Origin: Zooshikella harenae
Lineage (GTDB): Bacteria > Pseudomonadota > Gammaproteobacteria > Pseudomonadales > Zooshikellaceae
DNA length: 64,000 nucleotides
Direction of reading: 5' to 3'
Assembly (NCBI RefSeq): GCF_018837975.1
Contig: NZ_JAGSOY010000005.1
Coordinates: forward strand, 62,001-126,000
The notes under the pieces are model-generated. The model saw only the letters and a list, made by a program, of their open reading frames with translations. It had not been told where the DNA came from and did no database searches. This document shows positions 19,777 to 29,582 of this stretch, piece after piece. Numbering within the stretch: the first letter of the stretch is position 1; the number at the start of each line of letters is the position of its first letter. The position numbers and the translations under genes were made by a program.

Positions 19777-20805
19777 TTACTCTTCCCGCTGCAGGATTTC
19801 CTCTGCTGTTTCTGTTTTACCTGTTTTGGGAGTATCTGTATCTTCTTCATCATCACCAAGCAATCCAAAACTAATAACGTTTAGCCAGGAGCGCTCATGA
19901 CCTACTTCTGCTTCTAGCTCAAGCTGATCACGACTTTTGCGACGAGAAGGCGGTTCGATATCTTCTGGAGCATCAAGCAACCCAAAACTCATAATGTTCC
20001 ATATTGAAGGATCAACGTCGTGGTAAACCTTGTAATTGACAAAGTTGCCATTTTTATCCAGCGACTTGTGTTTAGGTGCATTTAAACGAAGTGCTTCAAG
20101 CGCATTGTCAGCAGCAGTTGACAGACCCAAGTGTTGGTAAGCTTCTACCATTATTGCAAGCGCATCAGGCACAGATGGGGTTTCTTGTAGGTTTTCAACC
20201 ACATATTTACCACGGTTAGCTGCAGCGACATAGGCTTTACGCTTCATGTAGTAGTTTGCTACATGTACTTCGTAAGCCGCTAATTGATTACGTAGAAATA
20301 TCATCCGTTTTCGAGCATCAGGGGCATACCGGCTGTTAGGAAAACGGCGTAATAATTCAGCAAATTCATTAAATGAATCACGTGCCTGGCCTGGGTCACG
20401 CTTGCTCATATCAATCTCAACATAGCGCTCTACTATACCGACATCAGCGGTATATGAGGATAAGCCTTTCAGATAGTAGGCATAGTCAACATTTTCATGG
20501 TTGGGGTGCAAACGAATAAATCGGTCAGCTGCCGCGATAGCCGATTCTTGCTCCTGATTTTTGTAATAAGCGAAGATTAAATCCAGCTGAGCTTGTTCTG
20601 CATAGGAGCCAAAGGGAAAACGGGCTTCCAGTGCTTTTAACTTATCAATTGCATCGTTGTAATTACTGGTATCAAGTGCCACTTGTGCCTGCTCGTATAG
20701 CTCTGACTCAGTCAGGCTTTCATCAATCTCTTTTTTCGAGTCTGAGGCACATGCTACTAACAAGCTAATTAAGCTGAGAATGATTAAGTGTTTAGCAATA
20801 CGCAT
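19777..20805 (-). CDS. bamD: Outer membrane assembly lipoprotein BamD
   Basis: A 342-residue lipoprotein with lipobox LLVAC (Cys19). Residues 30-245 hold five TPR-like repeats of BamD, including [55 protein letters not shown] and [15 protein letters not shown]. BamD is an essential part of the BAM complex that inserts beta-barrel proteins into the outer membrane. The protein is about 100 residues longer than the E. coli one; the acidic, basic-rich tail carries two copies of a short motif, [12 protein letters not shown] (267-278) and [12 protein letters not shown] (306-317). The gene is divergent from rluD, the same arrangement as in E. coli. Confidence 0.95.
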   Translation of the reverse strand: MRIAKHLIILSLISLLVACASDSKKEIDESLTESELYEQAQVALDTSNYNDAIDKLKALEARFPFGSYAEQAQLDLIFAYYKNQEQESAIAAADRFIRLHPNHENVDYAYYLKGLSSYTADVGIVERYVEIDMSKRDPGQARDSFNEFAELLRRFPNSRYAPDARKRMIFLRNQLAAYEVHVANYYMKRKAYVAAANRGKYVVENLQETPSVPDALAIMVEAYQHLGLSTAADNALEALRLNAPKHKSLDKNGNFVNYKVYHDVDPSIWNIMSFGLLDAPEDIEPPSRRKSRDQLELEAEVGHERSWLNVISFGLLGDDEEDTDTPKTGKTETAEEILQREE

Positions 20806-21176
20806 GTTGTGTGCTTATCCCTATTAATACTTAACGTGTAGGCCAACAGGTTAAGTGAATTGATTCGTGCTTTAACAGCAATCAGTGAACCATTTATCTT
20901 GTAATTTTCTGCTTAAGTGTTCAATAGGATCAGTGAAATGAGGTTAGAACCAGTCCAAGTTTTTTCTAAAAATCTTGTTTGCTGGCAGATCCTCTAGATG
21001 ATGCACTAAGTTTGACAAGGCTATGATAGACTTACTGCCAGCAACGCTGGGGTTAGCCTTGTCGGTCAGGCATTTCTTGCTCAATGACCCACAATAGCGT
21101 TATTTAACCACAGCAACCTATTGAATCCAAAGCATAAAAGCTACCTATTACGGTTTTGCGACATGACAGCAGGTTT
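20806..21176. other. bamD-rluD divergent promoter region
   Basis: About 370 bp. It should hold promoters for bamD (minus) and rluD (plus). A TTGACA lies near 21013 but has no acceptable -10 at 16-18 bp. No hairpin or RNA gene recognised. Confidence 0.4.
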
Positions 21177-22139
21177 ATGACTGAACATACACAGCAAGAT
21201 AAACAGATAGTATTAGAAGCAGTAGTGCCCATGACCATGAGTGGACAGCGTCTTGATCAAGTCGCAGCACACTGCTTCAGTGAGTATTCTAGATCAAGAT
21301 TACAGGCTTGGATTAAGTCTGGGCAACTGATGGTAGATCAGCGGCAGGCGAAACCTAAAGATAAGCTGCTTGGTGGTGAAACTTTAACGGTGCAGGCAGA
21401 GTTGCAAGCTGAAGAGCGCTGGGTTGCAGAAGAGATTCCATTGGATATTGTTTTTGAAGATGATGATCTCATTGTGCTGAATAAACCTGCAGGGCTTGTC
21501 GTTCACCCTGCTGCAGGGCATGCCCAGGGAACGCTATTGAATGCCCTATTGTATCATTGCCCTGAACTTGCCACTGTTCCTAGAGCTGGAATTGTTCATC
21601 GCTTAGATAAAGATACGACTGGTCTGATGGTTGTGGCTAAAAATTTACCAGCTCACTGTGATTTAGTTGAGCAGCTTCAGGCCAGAACGGTGAGCCGTGA
21701 GTATGAAGCGTTAGTATATGGCATGATGACCGCGGGTGGGACTGTCGAGCAACCCATAGGTCGCCATTTCCATGATCGTAAGAAAATGGCAGTAGTGGAA
21801 ACGGGTAAGCCAGCCGTAAGCCATTATCGGGTCATACAGCGATTTGAATCAGCTACGTTAGTAAAAGTGAAGCTGGAAACTGGGCGCACCCACCAGATTC
21901 GCGTACATATGAGCTATTTGCACTATCCTTTAGTGGGAGACATGCTTTATGGTGGCCGTTTACGTCTGCCAAAAGGCGCCTCACCTCATTTACAGTCTGT
22001 CTTGCAAGGGTTTTCTCGACAAGCGCTTCATGCAAGACGTTTGGGGTTAATTCACCCAAGTCGAGAGGAATACTGTGAATGGCAGGTTGATCGTCCTGCT
22101 GATTTTCAGCAGCTGATCAGTGCATTTGAACAAGGTTAA
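21177..22139 (+). CDS. rluD: 23S rRNA pseudouridine synthase RluD
   Basis: ATG 21177 is preferred to an in-frame TTG at 21156. The 320-residue protein has an N-terminal S4 RNA-binding domain (RLDQVAAHCFSEYSRSRLQAWI) and a RluA-type synthase domain with the catalytic aspartate D144 in HRLDKDTTG; LNKPAGLVVHP and TGRTHQIRVHM are further family motifs. It makes pseudouridines in helix 69 of 23S rRNA (positions 1911, 1915 and 1917 in E. coli), important for late ribosome assembly and release. It starts the rluD-pgeF pair ahead of clpB. Confidence 0.94.
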   Translation: MTEHTQQDKQIVLEAVVPMTMSGQRLDQVAAHCFSEYSRSRLQAWIKSGQLMVDQRQAKPKDKLLGGETLTVQAELQAEERWVAEEIPLDIVFEDDDLIVLNKPAGLVVHPAAGHAQGTLLNALLYHCPELATVPRAGIVHRLDKDTTGLMVVAKNLPAHCDLVEQLQARTVSREYEALVYGMMTAGGTVEQPIGRHFHDRKKMAVVETGKPAVSHYRVIQRFESATLVKVKLETGRTHQIRVHMSYLHYPLVGDMLYGGRLRLPKGASPHLQSVLQGFSRQALHARRLGLIHPSREEYCEWQVDRPADFQQLISAFEQG

Positions 22140-22171
22140 GTGCAACACCTATCACACGAAGAGGAATTGGA

Positions 22172-22936
22172 ATGAAGTTGGAAACCAAAGCAGAAAAACT
22201 TCGCAAGCATCGTTATTTGCTTGCGGAGTGGCCAGCCCCCGCTAATGTTCATGCTTTGGTGACCACTCGCGTATCAGGAAACAGTTTACCCCCTTATGGT
22301 TACTTTAACCTGGCTCTTCATGTTGGAGATAATGAAGACCGTGTTGCCGAAAACCGTAAACTCTTGATGGAAGATTGGGGGCTTTCACAATCGATTCAAT
22401 GGTTGAATCAAGAACATGGTGCAGAAGTTATTAATGCCAGTAATGACGGTAAAGAGCGTACTGCTGATGCGGTCATTGTAACGGAGCCTAACCTGGCGGG
22501 TGCAGTATTAACCGCCGATTGTTTGCCTGTTTTCGTCACTGATATGAGTGGTAGTAAAGTGGCTGTAATTCATGCTGGTTGGCGAGGGATGGCTGAAGGT
22601 GTAATTGAAAACACTGTTCATATTTTAGAAGAAGCACCAGAGCAGCTAATGGTCTGGCTGGGACCAGCTATAAGTCAGCAAGCATACGAAGTTGGGGAAG
22701 AGGTCATGGAGTCTTTTGCAGGACACCAAGATGCGAACCACTGCTTTCAACCAAGTGAGCGTAAAGGCCACTGGTATGCTGATTTGTATGAGCTAGCGCG
22801 ACTACGTTTATATTCTCTGGGTATTGAAGCTGTCTATGGTGGTAATTTGTGCACATTTAACCAGCCAGAATATTTTTATTCTTATCGGCGAGAAAACAAA
22901 ACAGGCCGAATGGCAAGTGTTATTTGGTTTTCTTAG
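22172..22936 (+). CDS. pgeF: Purine nucleoside phosphorylase / laccase-domain protein YfiH
   Basis: A 254-residue member of the YfiH/DUF152 family, once annotated as polyphenol oxidase. Key elements are QEHGAEV with the zinc-binding His, TADCLPV with the Cys, and HAGWRGMAEGVIE with the second His; the end reads YRRENKTGRMASVIW. Family enzymes act on adenosine and inosine with phosphate, and the E. coli protein also helps keep peptidoglycan precursors correct (PgeF). It lies 32 bp after rluD on the same strand, so the two are co-transcribed, and precedes clpB as in E. coli. Confidence 0.9.
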   Translation: MKLETKAEKLRKHRYLLAEWPAPANVHALVTTRVSGNSLPPYGYFNLALHVGDNEDRVAENRKLLMEDWGLSQSIQWLNQEHGAEVINASNDGKERTADAVIVTEPNLAGAVLTADCLPVFVTDMSGSKVAVIHAGWRGMAEGVIENTVHILEEAPEQLMVWLGPAISQQAYEVGEEVMESFAGHQDANHCFQPSERKGHWYADLYELARLRLYSLGIEAVYGGNLCTFNQPEYFYSYRRENKTGRMASVIWFS

Positions 22937-23309
22937 CCTGACTTAATTTTCCCTAACCCTGCAGTTACTTTTCAAGTTCATAGTATTACTGGGTTAACTG
23001 CAGAGCATGCTGAGAGGAGCTATCAGTATGCTATGCATTTATTTTCCTTTCCGTAAATTCACATCTGAAGTCATTGAAGTCAACTTTTTGACCTTGAATC
23101 CCTTTCTCAGGCCTCCATATTAATAAACAAGTTAATTCTTTCTGGAGAAGAAGGGCAGTACTGAGCAGTTGATAGCTTCTCCCGTCAGAGTCCCAACGCC
23201 AAGTGCATAAATGGGCTGACTTCTAAAATGTTTGCTAAGAGAATTCAGAGCATACTCATCGTAGCTTGGTAGGTTTAACAACAGTTTGCTGAAGACAGGG
23301 TGAACAAAG
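22937..23309. other. pgeF-clpB intergenic region with heat-shock promoter
   Basis: About 370 bp. It includes the sigma-32-type promoter at 23092-23120 and then a leader of roughly 180 nt before clpB. The leader has no clear hairpin with a ribosome-site block that I could find by eye; nothing else recognised. Confidence 0.5.
23092..23120 (+). promoter_or_regulatory. Sigma-32 (RpoH) heat-shock promoter of clpB
   Basis: CCTTGAA (23092-23098) and CTCCATAT (23113-23120) are separated by 14 bp. This closely matches the RpoH consensus CTTGAA, 13-15 bp, CCCCATNT, and lies upstream of clpB, a canonical heat-shock gene. Start of transcription is expected near 23127. Confidence 0.75.
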
Positions 23310-25883
23310 ATGAGAATTGACCGACTGACTGCAAAACTACAAGAAGCGATTGCTGATGCTCAGTCTCTAGCAGTAGGTAAAGACCATAACTACATAGAAC
23401 CATTACATCTTATGGTTGCCCTGCTTGAGCAACAGGGTGGCTCAGTAAAACCATTGTTAATGCAGGTAGGGTTTAACCTTCAACAGTTACGCCAGGACTT
23501 AGACTTAGCATTAAGCCGCTTACCTACCTTGAAGACGCCTGATGGTAATGTACAAATGTCACCAGAGCTGGGACGTTTGTTAAATATGGCTGATAAGCAG
23601 GCACAGCAACAAGGCGATCAATTTATTTCCAGTGAAACCTTACTGCTAGCCGCTATGGAAGATAAAGGGGCTCTGGGTGATATTTTGCGCCGGCAGGGGA
23701 TCAGTAAACAGGCATTGCAAAATGCTATTACCAATCTTCGTGGTGGAGAAGCCATTAATGACCCTAATGCTGAAGAGCATCGTCAGGCGTTAGATAAATA
23801 CACAATTGACTTAACAGCACGAGCAGAGAAGAGCCAGCTTGATCCTGTTATTGGTCGAGATGATGAAATTCGGCGCACAATACAGGTTTTACAGCGTAGG
23901 ACTAAAAATAACCCTGTGCTGATTGGTGAACCTGGGGTTGGTAAAACGGCAATCGTTGAAGGCTTGGCACAGCGCATTATTAATGGTGAAGTACCCGATG
24001 GTTTAAAGGATAAGCGAATATTAGCCTTGGATATGGGGTCATTGATTGCGGGTGCAAAATTCCGTGGAGATTTTGAAGAACGCTTAAAAGCAGTACTTAA
24101 CGAGCTGTCTAAGCAAGAAGGGCGTATCATCCTTTTTATTGATGAACTACATACCATGGTGGGCGCAGGAAAAGCTGAAGGAGCCATGGATGCTGGTAAT
24201 ATGTTGAAGCCTGCGCTTGCTCGAGGTGAACTGCATTGTGTAGGCGCGACAACACTTGATGAGTATCGTCAGTATATCGAAAAGGATGCTGCTTTAGAGC
24301 GACGTTTTCAGAAAGTATTGGTTGATGAGCCTAGTGAAGAAGACACCATTGCTATTTTACGTGGCTTAAAAGAGCGTTACGAAGTGCACCATGGGGTCAA
24401 TATTACTGACTCAGCAATTATTGCTGCTGCTAAGTTATCTCACCGTTATATCACAGATCGCCAGTTACCTGATAAAGCCATCGACCTGATTGATGAGGCT
24501 GCCAGTCGCATCCGGATGGAAATGGACTCTAAACCTGAATCTATGGATAGGCTTGAGCGCCGCTTAATTCAGTTGAAAATTGAGCAAGAAGCACTGAAAA
24601 AAGAAGAGGACCAGGCTTCTCGCAAACGACTGGAAAAGCTGGAAGGTGATATCGATAAACTTGAGCGAGAGTTTGCTGATCTTGAAGAAGTCTGGAAGGC
24701 GGAAAAAGCTGCGTTGCAGGGCTCACAGAAGGTTAAAGAAGAATTGGAGCGTGCTCGGACAGAGCTAGAGGCAGCACGTCGAAGTGGGGATTTAACCCGG
24801 ATGTCTGAGTTACAGTACGGGCGAATTCCTGAGCTGGAGAAGAAGCTTGATTTGGCGGGTCAGGCTGAAATGAGCTCGATGAAATTACTCCGTAATAAGG
24901 TCAGTGAAGAGGAAATCGCTGAAGTAGTTTCCAAGTGGACTGGCATCCCTGTGACAAAAATGCTGGAAGGTGAGCGAGATAAACTGTTACGCATGGAGTC
25001 AGCTTTACATCATCGTGTAGTCGGACAGGAGGAAGCTGTACGAGCAGTGTCCAATGCTGTTCGACGTTCACGGGCTGGGTTGGCTGATCCTAACCGGCCT
25101 AATGGTTCATTTATGTTTCTTGGGCCAACGGGGGTAGGTAAGACAGAATTGTGTAAGGCTTTAGCTGAGTTTTTGTTTGATACAGAGGAAGCCATGGTGC
25201 GCATTGATATGTCAGAGTTTATGGAAAAACACTCTGTAGCGCGTTTGGTTGGTGCACCTCCAGGTTATATTGGTTATGAAGAAGGGGGCTATCTTACGGA
25301 AGCAGTCCGAAGAAAGCCTTACTCGCTGATACTGTTGGATGAGGTGGAAAAGGCGCACCCTGATGTATTTAACATATTGCTTCAGGTACTGGAGGATGGT
25401 CGTTTAACTGATAGCCATGGACGAACTGTTGATTTCAAAAATACGGTGATAGTCATGACTTCCAACTTAGGCTCTGATGTACTGCAGCGTATGGATGAGC
25501 ATGACTTTAAGAAGGTTAAAAATACCTTGATGGATATTGTAGCGACTCACTTTAGGCCTGAGTTTGTTAACCGGGTTGATGAACTGGTAGTTTTCCACCC
25601 ATTGGCCGCAGAGCAAATAAAAGGGATTGCAGAAATTCAGTTAAATCTCTTGAAGCGTCGTCTGGCTGATTTGGATTTAAACATTCAGGTACATAGTGAT
25701 GTGATGGATAAGTTGGTTGAGGTTGGCTTTGATCCTGTTTATGGTGCACGTCCTTTGAAACGAGCTATACAACGCTGGTTGGAGAACCCATTAGCCCAAT
25801 ATATTTTGGGGGGGCAGTTTGCGCCAGGAAGTACGATTGTTGCTTATTTAGCTGATGATGAGATTAGCTTCCGCCAGGGATAA
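23310..25883 (+). CDS. clpB: ATP-dependent disaggregase ClpB
   Basis: An 857-residue AAA+ chaperone of normal length. Order of parts: Clp N-domain (1-145), first AAA+ module with Walker A GEPGVGKT and Walker B ILFIDELH, the long M-domain coiled coil (about 410-525, rich in E, K, L, R) that marks ClpB among Clp proteins, second AAA+ module with [14 protein letters not shown] and [15 protein letters not shown], and the D2-small domain ending near [18 protein letters not shown]. It threads aggregated proteins through a hexamer and works with DnaK. Single gene, monocistronic under the heat-shock promoter. Confidence 0.97.
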   Translation: MRIDRLTAKLQEAIADAQSLAVGKDHNYIEPLHLMVALLEQQGGSVKPLLMQVGFNLQQLRQDLDLALSRLPTLKTPDGNVQMSPELGRLLNMADKQAQQQGDQFISSETLLLAAMEDKGALGDILRRQGISKQALQNAITNLRGGEAINDPNAEEHRQALDKYTIDLTARAEKSQLDPVIGRDDEIRRTIQVLQRRTKNNPVLIGEPGVGKTAIVEGLAQRIINGEVPDGLKDKRILALDMGSLIAGAKFRGDFEERLKAVLNELSKQEGRIILFIDELHTMVGAGKAEGAMDAGNMLKPALARGELHCVGATTLDEYRQYIEKDAALERRFQKVLVDEPSEEDTIAILRGLKERYEVHHGVNITDSAIIAAAKLSHRYITDRQLPDKAIDLIDEAASRIRMEMDSKPESMDRLERRLIQLKIEQEALKKEEDQASRKRLEKLEGDIDKLEREFADLEEVWKAEKAALQGSQKVKEELERARTELEAARRSGDLTRMSELQYGRIPELEKKLDLAGQAEMSSMKLLRNKVSEEEIAEVVSKWTGIPVTKMLEGERDKLLRMESALHHRVVGQEEAVRAVSNAVRRSRAGLADPNRPNGSFMFLGPTGVGKTELCKALAEFLFDTEEAMVRIDMSEFMEKHSVARLVGAPPGYIGYEEGGYLTEAVRRKPYSLILLDEVEKAHPDVFNILLQVLEDGRLTDSHGRTVDFKNTVIVMTSNLGSDVLQRMDEHDFKKVKNTLMDIVATHFRPEFVNRVDELVVFHPLAAEQIKGIAEIQLNLLKRRLADLDLNIQVHSDVMDKLVEVGFDPVYGARPLKRAIQRWLENPLAQYILGGQFAPGSTIVAYLADDEISFRQG

Positions 25884-25931
25884 GCGGATTAAGCTATAAC
25901 CTAGCAAGCTAAGTCAGGGAGTAACCTGGTA

Positions 25932-26297
25932 TTAGCTGTTGGACTCACTGGCTTGATAGTCTTGGCTGAGAGCATCAATAAACTGCTCCAAAGCACTTTG
26001 AGCTTGTTTACTAATATCAATGATATGAAACCCCGCCCAAAACAGGGTGGGGGCATTGCTAGGTGTAGCCCATAAGCATTCAGCCCCTAAATTAAGTGTG
26101 CGTTCTTCCTTAGGTACATCCGTTAAATGTATGCGGCATTGGAATATTCGGTTAGGTGATATTGGCTGAGAGGTGAGTAGCATAAATCCGTTGTACGACA
26201 GGTCGACTAGTGAGCCTAGTTTATGCTCAGTGTGAACATCGTACACCTCAAGTGGTTGGGCAATGGTAATACGTTGTTCTTTGCGCCGGTCATTCAT
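25932..26297 (-). CDS. PilZ-domain protein
   Basis: A 121-residue single-domain protein. The c-di-GMP-binding signature is intact: RRKEQR (RxxxR) at residues 4-9 and DLSYNG (D/NxSxxG) at about 32-37. PilZ proteins change partner behaviour on binding cyclic di-GMP, controlling motility, pili or polysaccharide. It starts 15 bp after the DUF1631 gene on the same strand, so the two are probably one operon and may share a pathway. It is convergent with clpB. Confidence 0.88.
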   Translation of the reverse strand: MNDRRKEQRITIAQPLEVYDVHTEHKLGSLVDLSYNGFMLLTSQPISPNRIFQCRIHLTDVPKEERTLNLGAECLWATPSNAPTLFWAGFHIIDISKQAQSALEQFIDALSQDYQASESNS

Positions 26298-26312
26298 ACC
26301 CTAAACCTTTAT

Positions 26313-28832
26313 TCATTTAGACTTTTTAGTACGGGAAAACCGCTTTAAAAAAGAGTGGACCTTTTCTAGTGCACGATCCATTAGCGGGACTTTGGTAGGG
26401 AGTGTATAAAAGTCTGCTTTATTGTTCTGAAAGTCTTCAACCAGTTCACTTAAGGTTTTGACCATAGTCTTGTGGCCCGAGCTGTCTACAAACATATAGT
26501 GGAAGGTTGTATTGCTATACCAGGATAGTTTTAATTTAATCCAATCGTCTTTCACCTTAAATGAAAACCAAGTTCCGTAGTCAATGTTGCTAAGCTTTTG
26601 TTTAAGTGACAACGACTGTTCTAGCGCTTCAACAGCTTCTGGGTCAGCAATGGCATCTGATGTTTTTTGAGGCTCAGCTGAAGGTTGATCTATTGCTTCG
26701 GGTTTTTCATCAAGAAGGGGTTCTTGAGCTGATTGAGGTTTTATCTCAACTGAAGGGGGCGATTGAGGAATCACCTCCTCTTCAATTGCATTCAGCGCAG
26801 CACGCTGGCAACTGACAAGTGGACGCATAGCTTCTTTGATGTAGCTTTCTTGGTGCCCGCCCAGAGTAAGAATAAACTGGCGTAATTCGTTAATCAGGTG
26901 GGGTTGAGACTGCCTGAGTAAGCTTTTGTCTCCAGGTGTTAACTTGGGTGATATACTCCACAAAAGTTCATGCGCCAGATCTTGAGCTTTTTGCCACTCA
27001 CTGTGTTTGTCATCTTTTCTTAAGTAATGAAAAACTAATACTTCATGCCAAAGTGAGAATAAAAAGTGGTGAATGGGCTGAGGCACTTTATATTTGAAGC
27101 CAGCAATGGCCTGTTCAATAACTTGCTTTGCTTCTTCTTTCGCTGCTTGCAGCCGGTCATGTCCTTTTTCTGCTTCCACAGTTCGACGTTCGATGATTTC
27201 TGCCTGGCGTTCCAGTTGCCTGATAAACTGATCAAACTCCTGAAAAAGTAACTCGAAAAACTCGATGTCAGAATTGAACTCGTTAAGTATTGTGCGGACG
27301 GTAAACTGAATTTTGTCGATAACCCCATGACAGTCCTCATTGTTTTCTACCCAGTCAATAGCTGATTGAGCCATCGTGTTGAGCAGTCGTCTTGCAGGAT
27401 GAGTGTGCTGGGTAAACAGCGCTTTATCTATTAAAGCAAGCTTAAGATAAGGGGTATGTAGGTGGCTAAGAATCACTTTAGCTTTATCTGGAAGGGTTTG
27501 CTCATCAAGGATAAAGTCAAAGAGCATGCCTACCAGGTCAATAATATCGGCATCTTTGGATGCGATAGGCTGAGCGTGTTCATGACCCAGATTTAATGTA
27601 GCAATAAGTTCTTCTTTTAACTCATTAACCACTTGCTCTTTTGGAAATGGCTCAGTAAGTGGAAGTTGGGCATGATTTTGAAGTGTATTAAGTGCACCGA
27701 CTACATCTTCTGTAGTGTAGTTTGGAGCATTCTTTTCAGCGGTGGCATTAATTTGATGAATACTGCGAAAAGGACGGTTTGCTGAGGACGTTTGAGCACT
27801 ACCCTCATTTTTACTTGCTGATATTGAGCTTGGTGTGGGCTGTTGGGAGTCTGCTCCCTCGACAGGATGAGAAGTGTCACTGAAAATCTCTCGATAGTCA
27901 GCTAAAAGGTCATGAATAGCATTGAATAGTGTTGTTGTTCTCTGACTGGGATCCCCCATGCAATCCGTAAATGTCGAGGGACTTTCGGTTGTTGGGTGTT
28001 GGTTTTTTGCTGTTGATGTTTTTGCCGTAGCTGAAGTCTGTTCGGAAGCAAAGGGGGGGGCAGTTGCTTTATTATTTTGTTGCTGATCAGAACTTTGGCC
28101 GCGAGAAGTAATGGTAGATTTTACTTTAGTATAGCGAATGTTTGGTAATATGTCTGCTTCTATAAGCCGGTCATTAAGCGCCTCATAAACGGTAGCCAAC
28201 TCATTCATTACGTATAACTCAAACAGTTCAAATAATGCTTTTTTTATACGCTTATTAAGTTCTATGGCGTTGATGGCTTTAGCAAAACATTCTGCAATGC
28301 TAATGGGAGCAAATGGGATCTGCTCTATAGGCAGTCGCTCTGCTTTAAGGAGTAAAGCAAAGCGTTGGCTAAGGCTATACAGTGCTTCGTTATTATTGGC
28401 AACAGCTCTACTGGCAATACTTGTCAGTAACACCGTTTGCTCAAATTCTTCTTGTTGAACAAGGTTTAACTGATCGGCAGTGATATCTTCAAGCTCACTG
28501 TTTTTTTTATCTTGATACCCATAAAGGTGGTGATCAAAGTGTTGTGCTAAGTGTTGATGAAAAGCACGCTCAATAGAAGCACGTTGCATGCGCAGTTCAC
28601 GCATGGCATCAAAGAAGATGGTTTGGATGCTGTTTGTTTCTGCTTGGTCAGCAGCTGCAAAGAAAGCATCATCAACGTTATTAAACAGGTTGGTCAGCAT
28701 TTCTGCTGTATGATTCATCGTGATTTGACGACAACTTTGCAGTAGTTTTTCAAACCTAGGCTCTATCTGCTTGCGAGGGCCTTTTTGTTTTGAGGCTAAA
28801 TCGACGATCTTGCTATTCTCAGGCTTTGTCAT
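26313..28832 (-). CDS. DUF1631 family protein
   Basis: An 839-residue, largely helical cytosolic protein. The N-terminus (FEKLLQSCRQITMNH, NNVDDAFFAAADQAETNS, FDAMRELRMQRASIERAFHQHL) is typical of DUF1631. A low-complexity Ser/Thr/Gln-rich linker spans about 240-360, the conserved helical core follows (about 385-680), and the last 100 residues (GTWFSFKVKDDWIKLKLSWYS onward) look like a PilZ-type beta barrel lacking the RxxxR signature. The function is unknown; pseudomonad relatives are sometimes mislabelled thymidine phosphorylase. Its partner gene is a true PilZ protein 15 bp downstream, suggesting a c-di-GMP-related role. Confidence 0.85.
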   Translation of the reverse strand: MTKPENSKIVDLASKQKGPRKQIEPRFEKLLQSCRQITMNHTAEMLTNLFNNVDDAFFAAADQAETNSIQTIFFDAMRELRMQRASIERAFHQHLAQHFDHHLYGYQDKKNSELEDITADQLNLVQQEEFEQTVLLTSIASRAVANNNEALYSLSQRFALLLKAERLPIEQIPFAPISIAECFAKAINAIELNKRIKKALFELFELYVMNELATVYEALNDRLIEADILPNIRYTKVKSTITSRGQSSDQQQNNKATAPPFASEQTSATAKTSTAKNQHPTTESPSTFTDCMGDPSQRTTTLFNAIHDLLADYREIFSDTSHPVEGADSQQPTPSSISASKNEGSAQTSSANRPFRSIHQINATAEKNAPNYTTEDVVGALNTLQNHAQLPLTEPFPKEQVVNELKEELIATLNLGHEHAQPIASKDADIIDLVGMLFDFILDEQTLPDKAKVILSHLHTPYLKLALIDKALFTQHTHPARRLLNTMAQSAIDWVENNEDCHGVIDKIQFTVRTILNEFNSDIEFFELLFQEFDQFIRQLERQAEIIERRTVEAEKGHDRLQAAKEEAKQVIEQAIAGFKYKVPQPIHHFLFSLWHEVLVFHYLRKDDKHSEWQKAQDLAHELLWSISPKLTPGDKSLLRQSQPHLINELRQFILTLGGHQESYIKEAMRPLVSCQRAALNAIEEEVIPQSPPSVEIKPQSAQEPLLDEKPEAIDQPSAEPQKTSDAIADPEAVEALEQSLSLKQKLSNIDYGTWFSFKVKDDWIKLKLSWYSNTTFHYMFVDSSGHKTMVKTLSELVEDFQNNKADFYTLPTKVPLMDRALEKVHSFLKRFSRTKKSK

Positions 28833-29169
28833 ATCTGTCCTTGCGCTCTGGGAATCCCGAAAACATGGACAACAGGCGGTATAGTCCTGCTAGAAAAAGG
28901 GCTTACTTTGTTCTGATGAGAGTAGATCACGGGTAATCTGCTCGATAGTGGTTTGATGAATAAACCAGCTCATCTGCGTTGGTTATTGAACACATTATCT
29001 TGAGTATAGTTGGCAAACTGTTATTGGGAATGGATAGATATGCTGCTTTACTTAACTCAAAGACAAGCAACGCTGTTTGGAGCTGGTATTGCTTAGGAGC
29101 GCGTTTATACGAAATTGCTTAAAATATGTCTACCTACAAAAGAGTTCGCTAATTTTACCACAAAAGGGG
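28833..29169. other. Intergenic region before the tRNA cluster
   Basis: About 340 bp upstream of the tRNA promoter and of the DUF1631 gene on the opposite strand. It presumably holds the latter's promoter; no confident boxes, hairpins or genes were seen. Confidence 0.4.
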
Positions 29170-29197
29170 TTGACAGTTTCTACCAGTACGGTATCAT
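29170..29197 (+). promoter_or_regulatory. Sigma-70 promoter of the tRNA operon, with GC-rich discriminator
   Basis: TTGACA (29170-29175), 16-bp spacer, TATCAT (29192-29197), followed by GCGCGCC. A consensus -35 and a GC-rich discriminator are typical of stable-RNA promoters under stringent control. The first tRNA starts 50 bp further on. Confidence 0.75.
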
Positions 29198-29247
29198 GCG
29201 CGCCACCAACGTTGAGGGAGACAGTAAAAACCTCAGCGCTGAGTCGG

Positions 29248-29323
29248 TCCCCGATAGCTCAGTTGGTAGAGCAAATGACTGTTAATCATTGGGTCGCTGG
29301 TTCGAGTCCAGCTCGGGGAGCCA
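29248..29323 (+). tRNA. tRNA-Asn (anticodon GTT)
   Basis: A 76-nt cloverleaf with encoded CCA. The acceptor TCCCCGA pairs with TCGGGGA plus discriminator G; the T arm is CTGGTTCGAGTCCAG; the anticodon loop is CTGTTAA. Confidence 0.95.
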
Positions 29324-29328
29324 AATCA

Positions 29329-29405
29329 CGGGGTATAGCGCAGTCTGGTAGCGCGCCTGCTTTGGGAGCAGGATGTCGGGAGTTCGAATCTCTCTACCCC
29401 GACCA
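29329..29405 (+). tRNA. tRNA-Pro (anticodon TGG)
   Basis: A 77-nt cloverleaf with encoded CCA. The acceptor CGGGGTA pairs with TACCCCG and discriminator A; anticodon loop TTTGGGA with TGG at 29363-29365. It starts five bases after tRNA-Asn. Confidence 0.95.
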
Positions 29406-29410
29406 TTTTT

Positions 29411-29486
29411 GGGTCGTTAGCTCAGTCGGTAGAGCAGTTGGCTTTTAACCAATTGGTCGCAGGTTCGAATCCTGCACGACCCACCA
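29411..29486 (+). tRNA. tRNA-Lys (anticodon TTT)
   Basis: A 76-nt cloverleaf with encoded CCA. The acceptor GGGTCGT pairs with ACGACCC and discriminator A; anticodon loop CTTTTAA with TTT at 29444-29446. Last of three tightly spaced tRNAs; no clear terminator follows, only T-rich sequence. Confidence 0.95.
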
Positions 29487-29582
29487 TCATTAAATACCTT
29501 CCGCTTATTATCTAAATCAAAAAGTACTGTTTTATTCTTTATAAAAAAGTATTGTCTTATTATTCCGGTTACTTTTTTGATA

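Noticed and set aside
29077-29448. Plus-strand frame of 123 codons
   Set aside because: It runs through tRNA-Asn and tRNA-Pro and into tRNA-Lys; the peptide text (such as VAGSSPARGA) is the usual false translation of tRNA arms.
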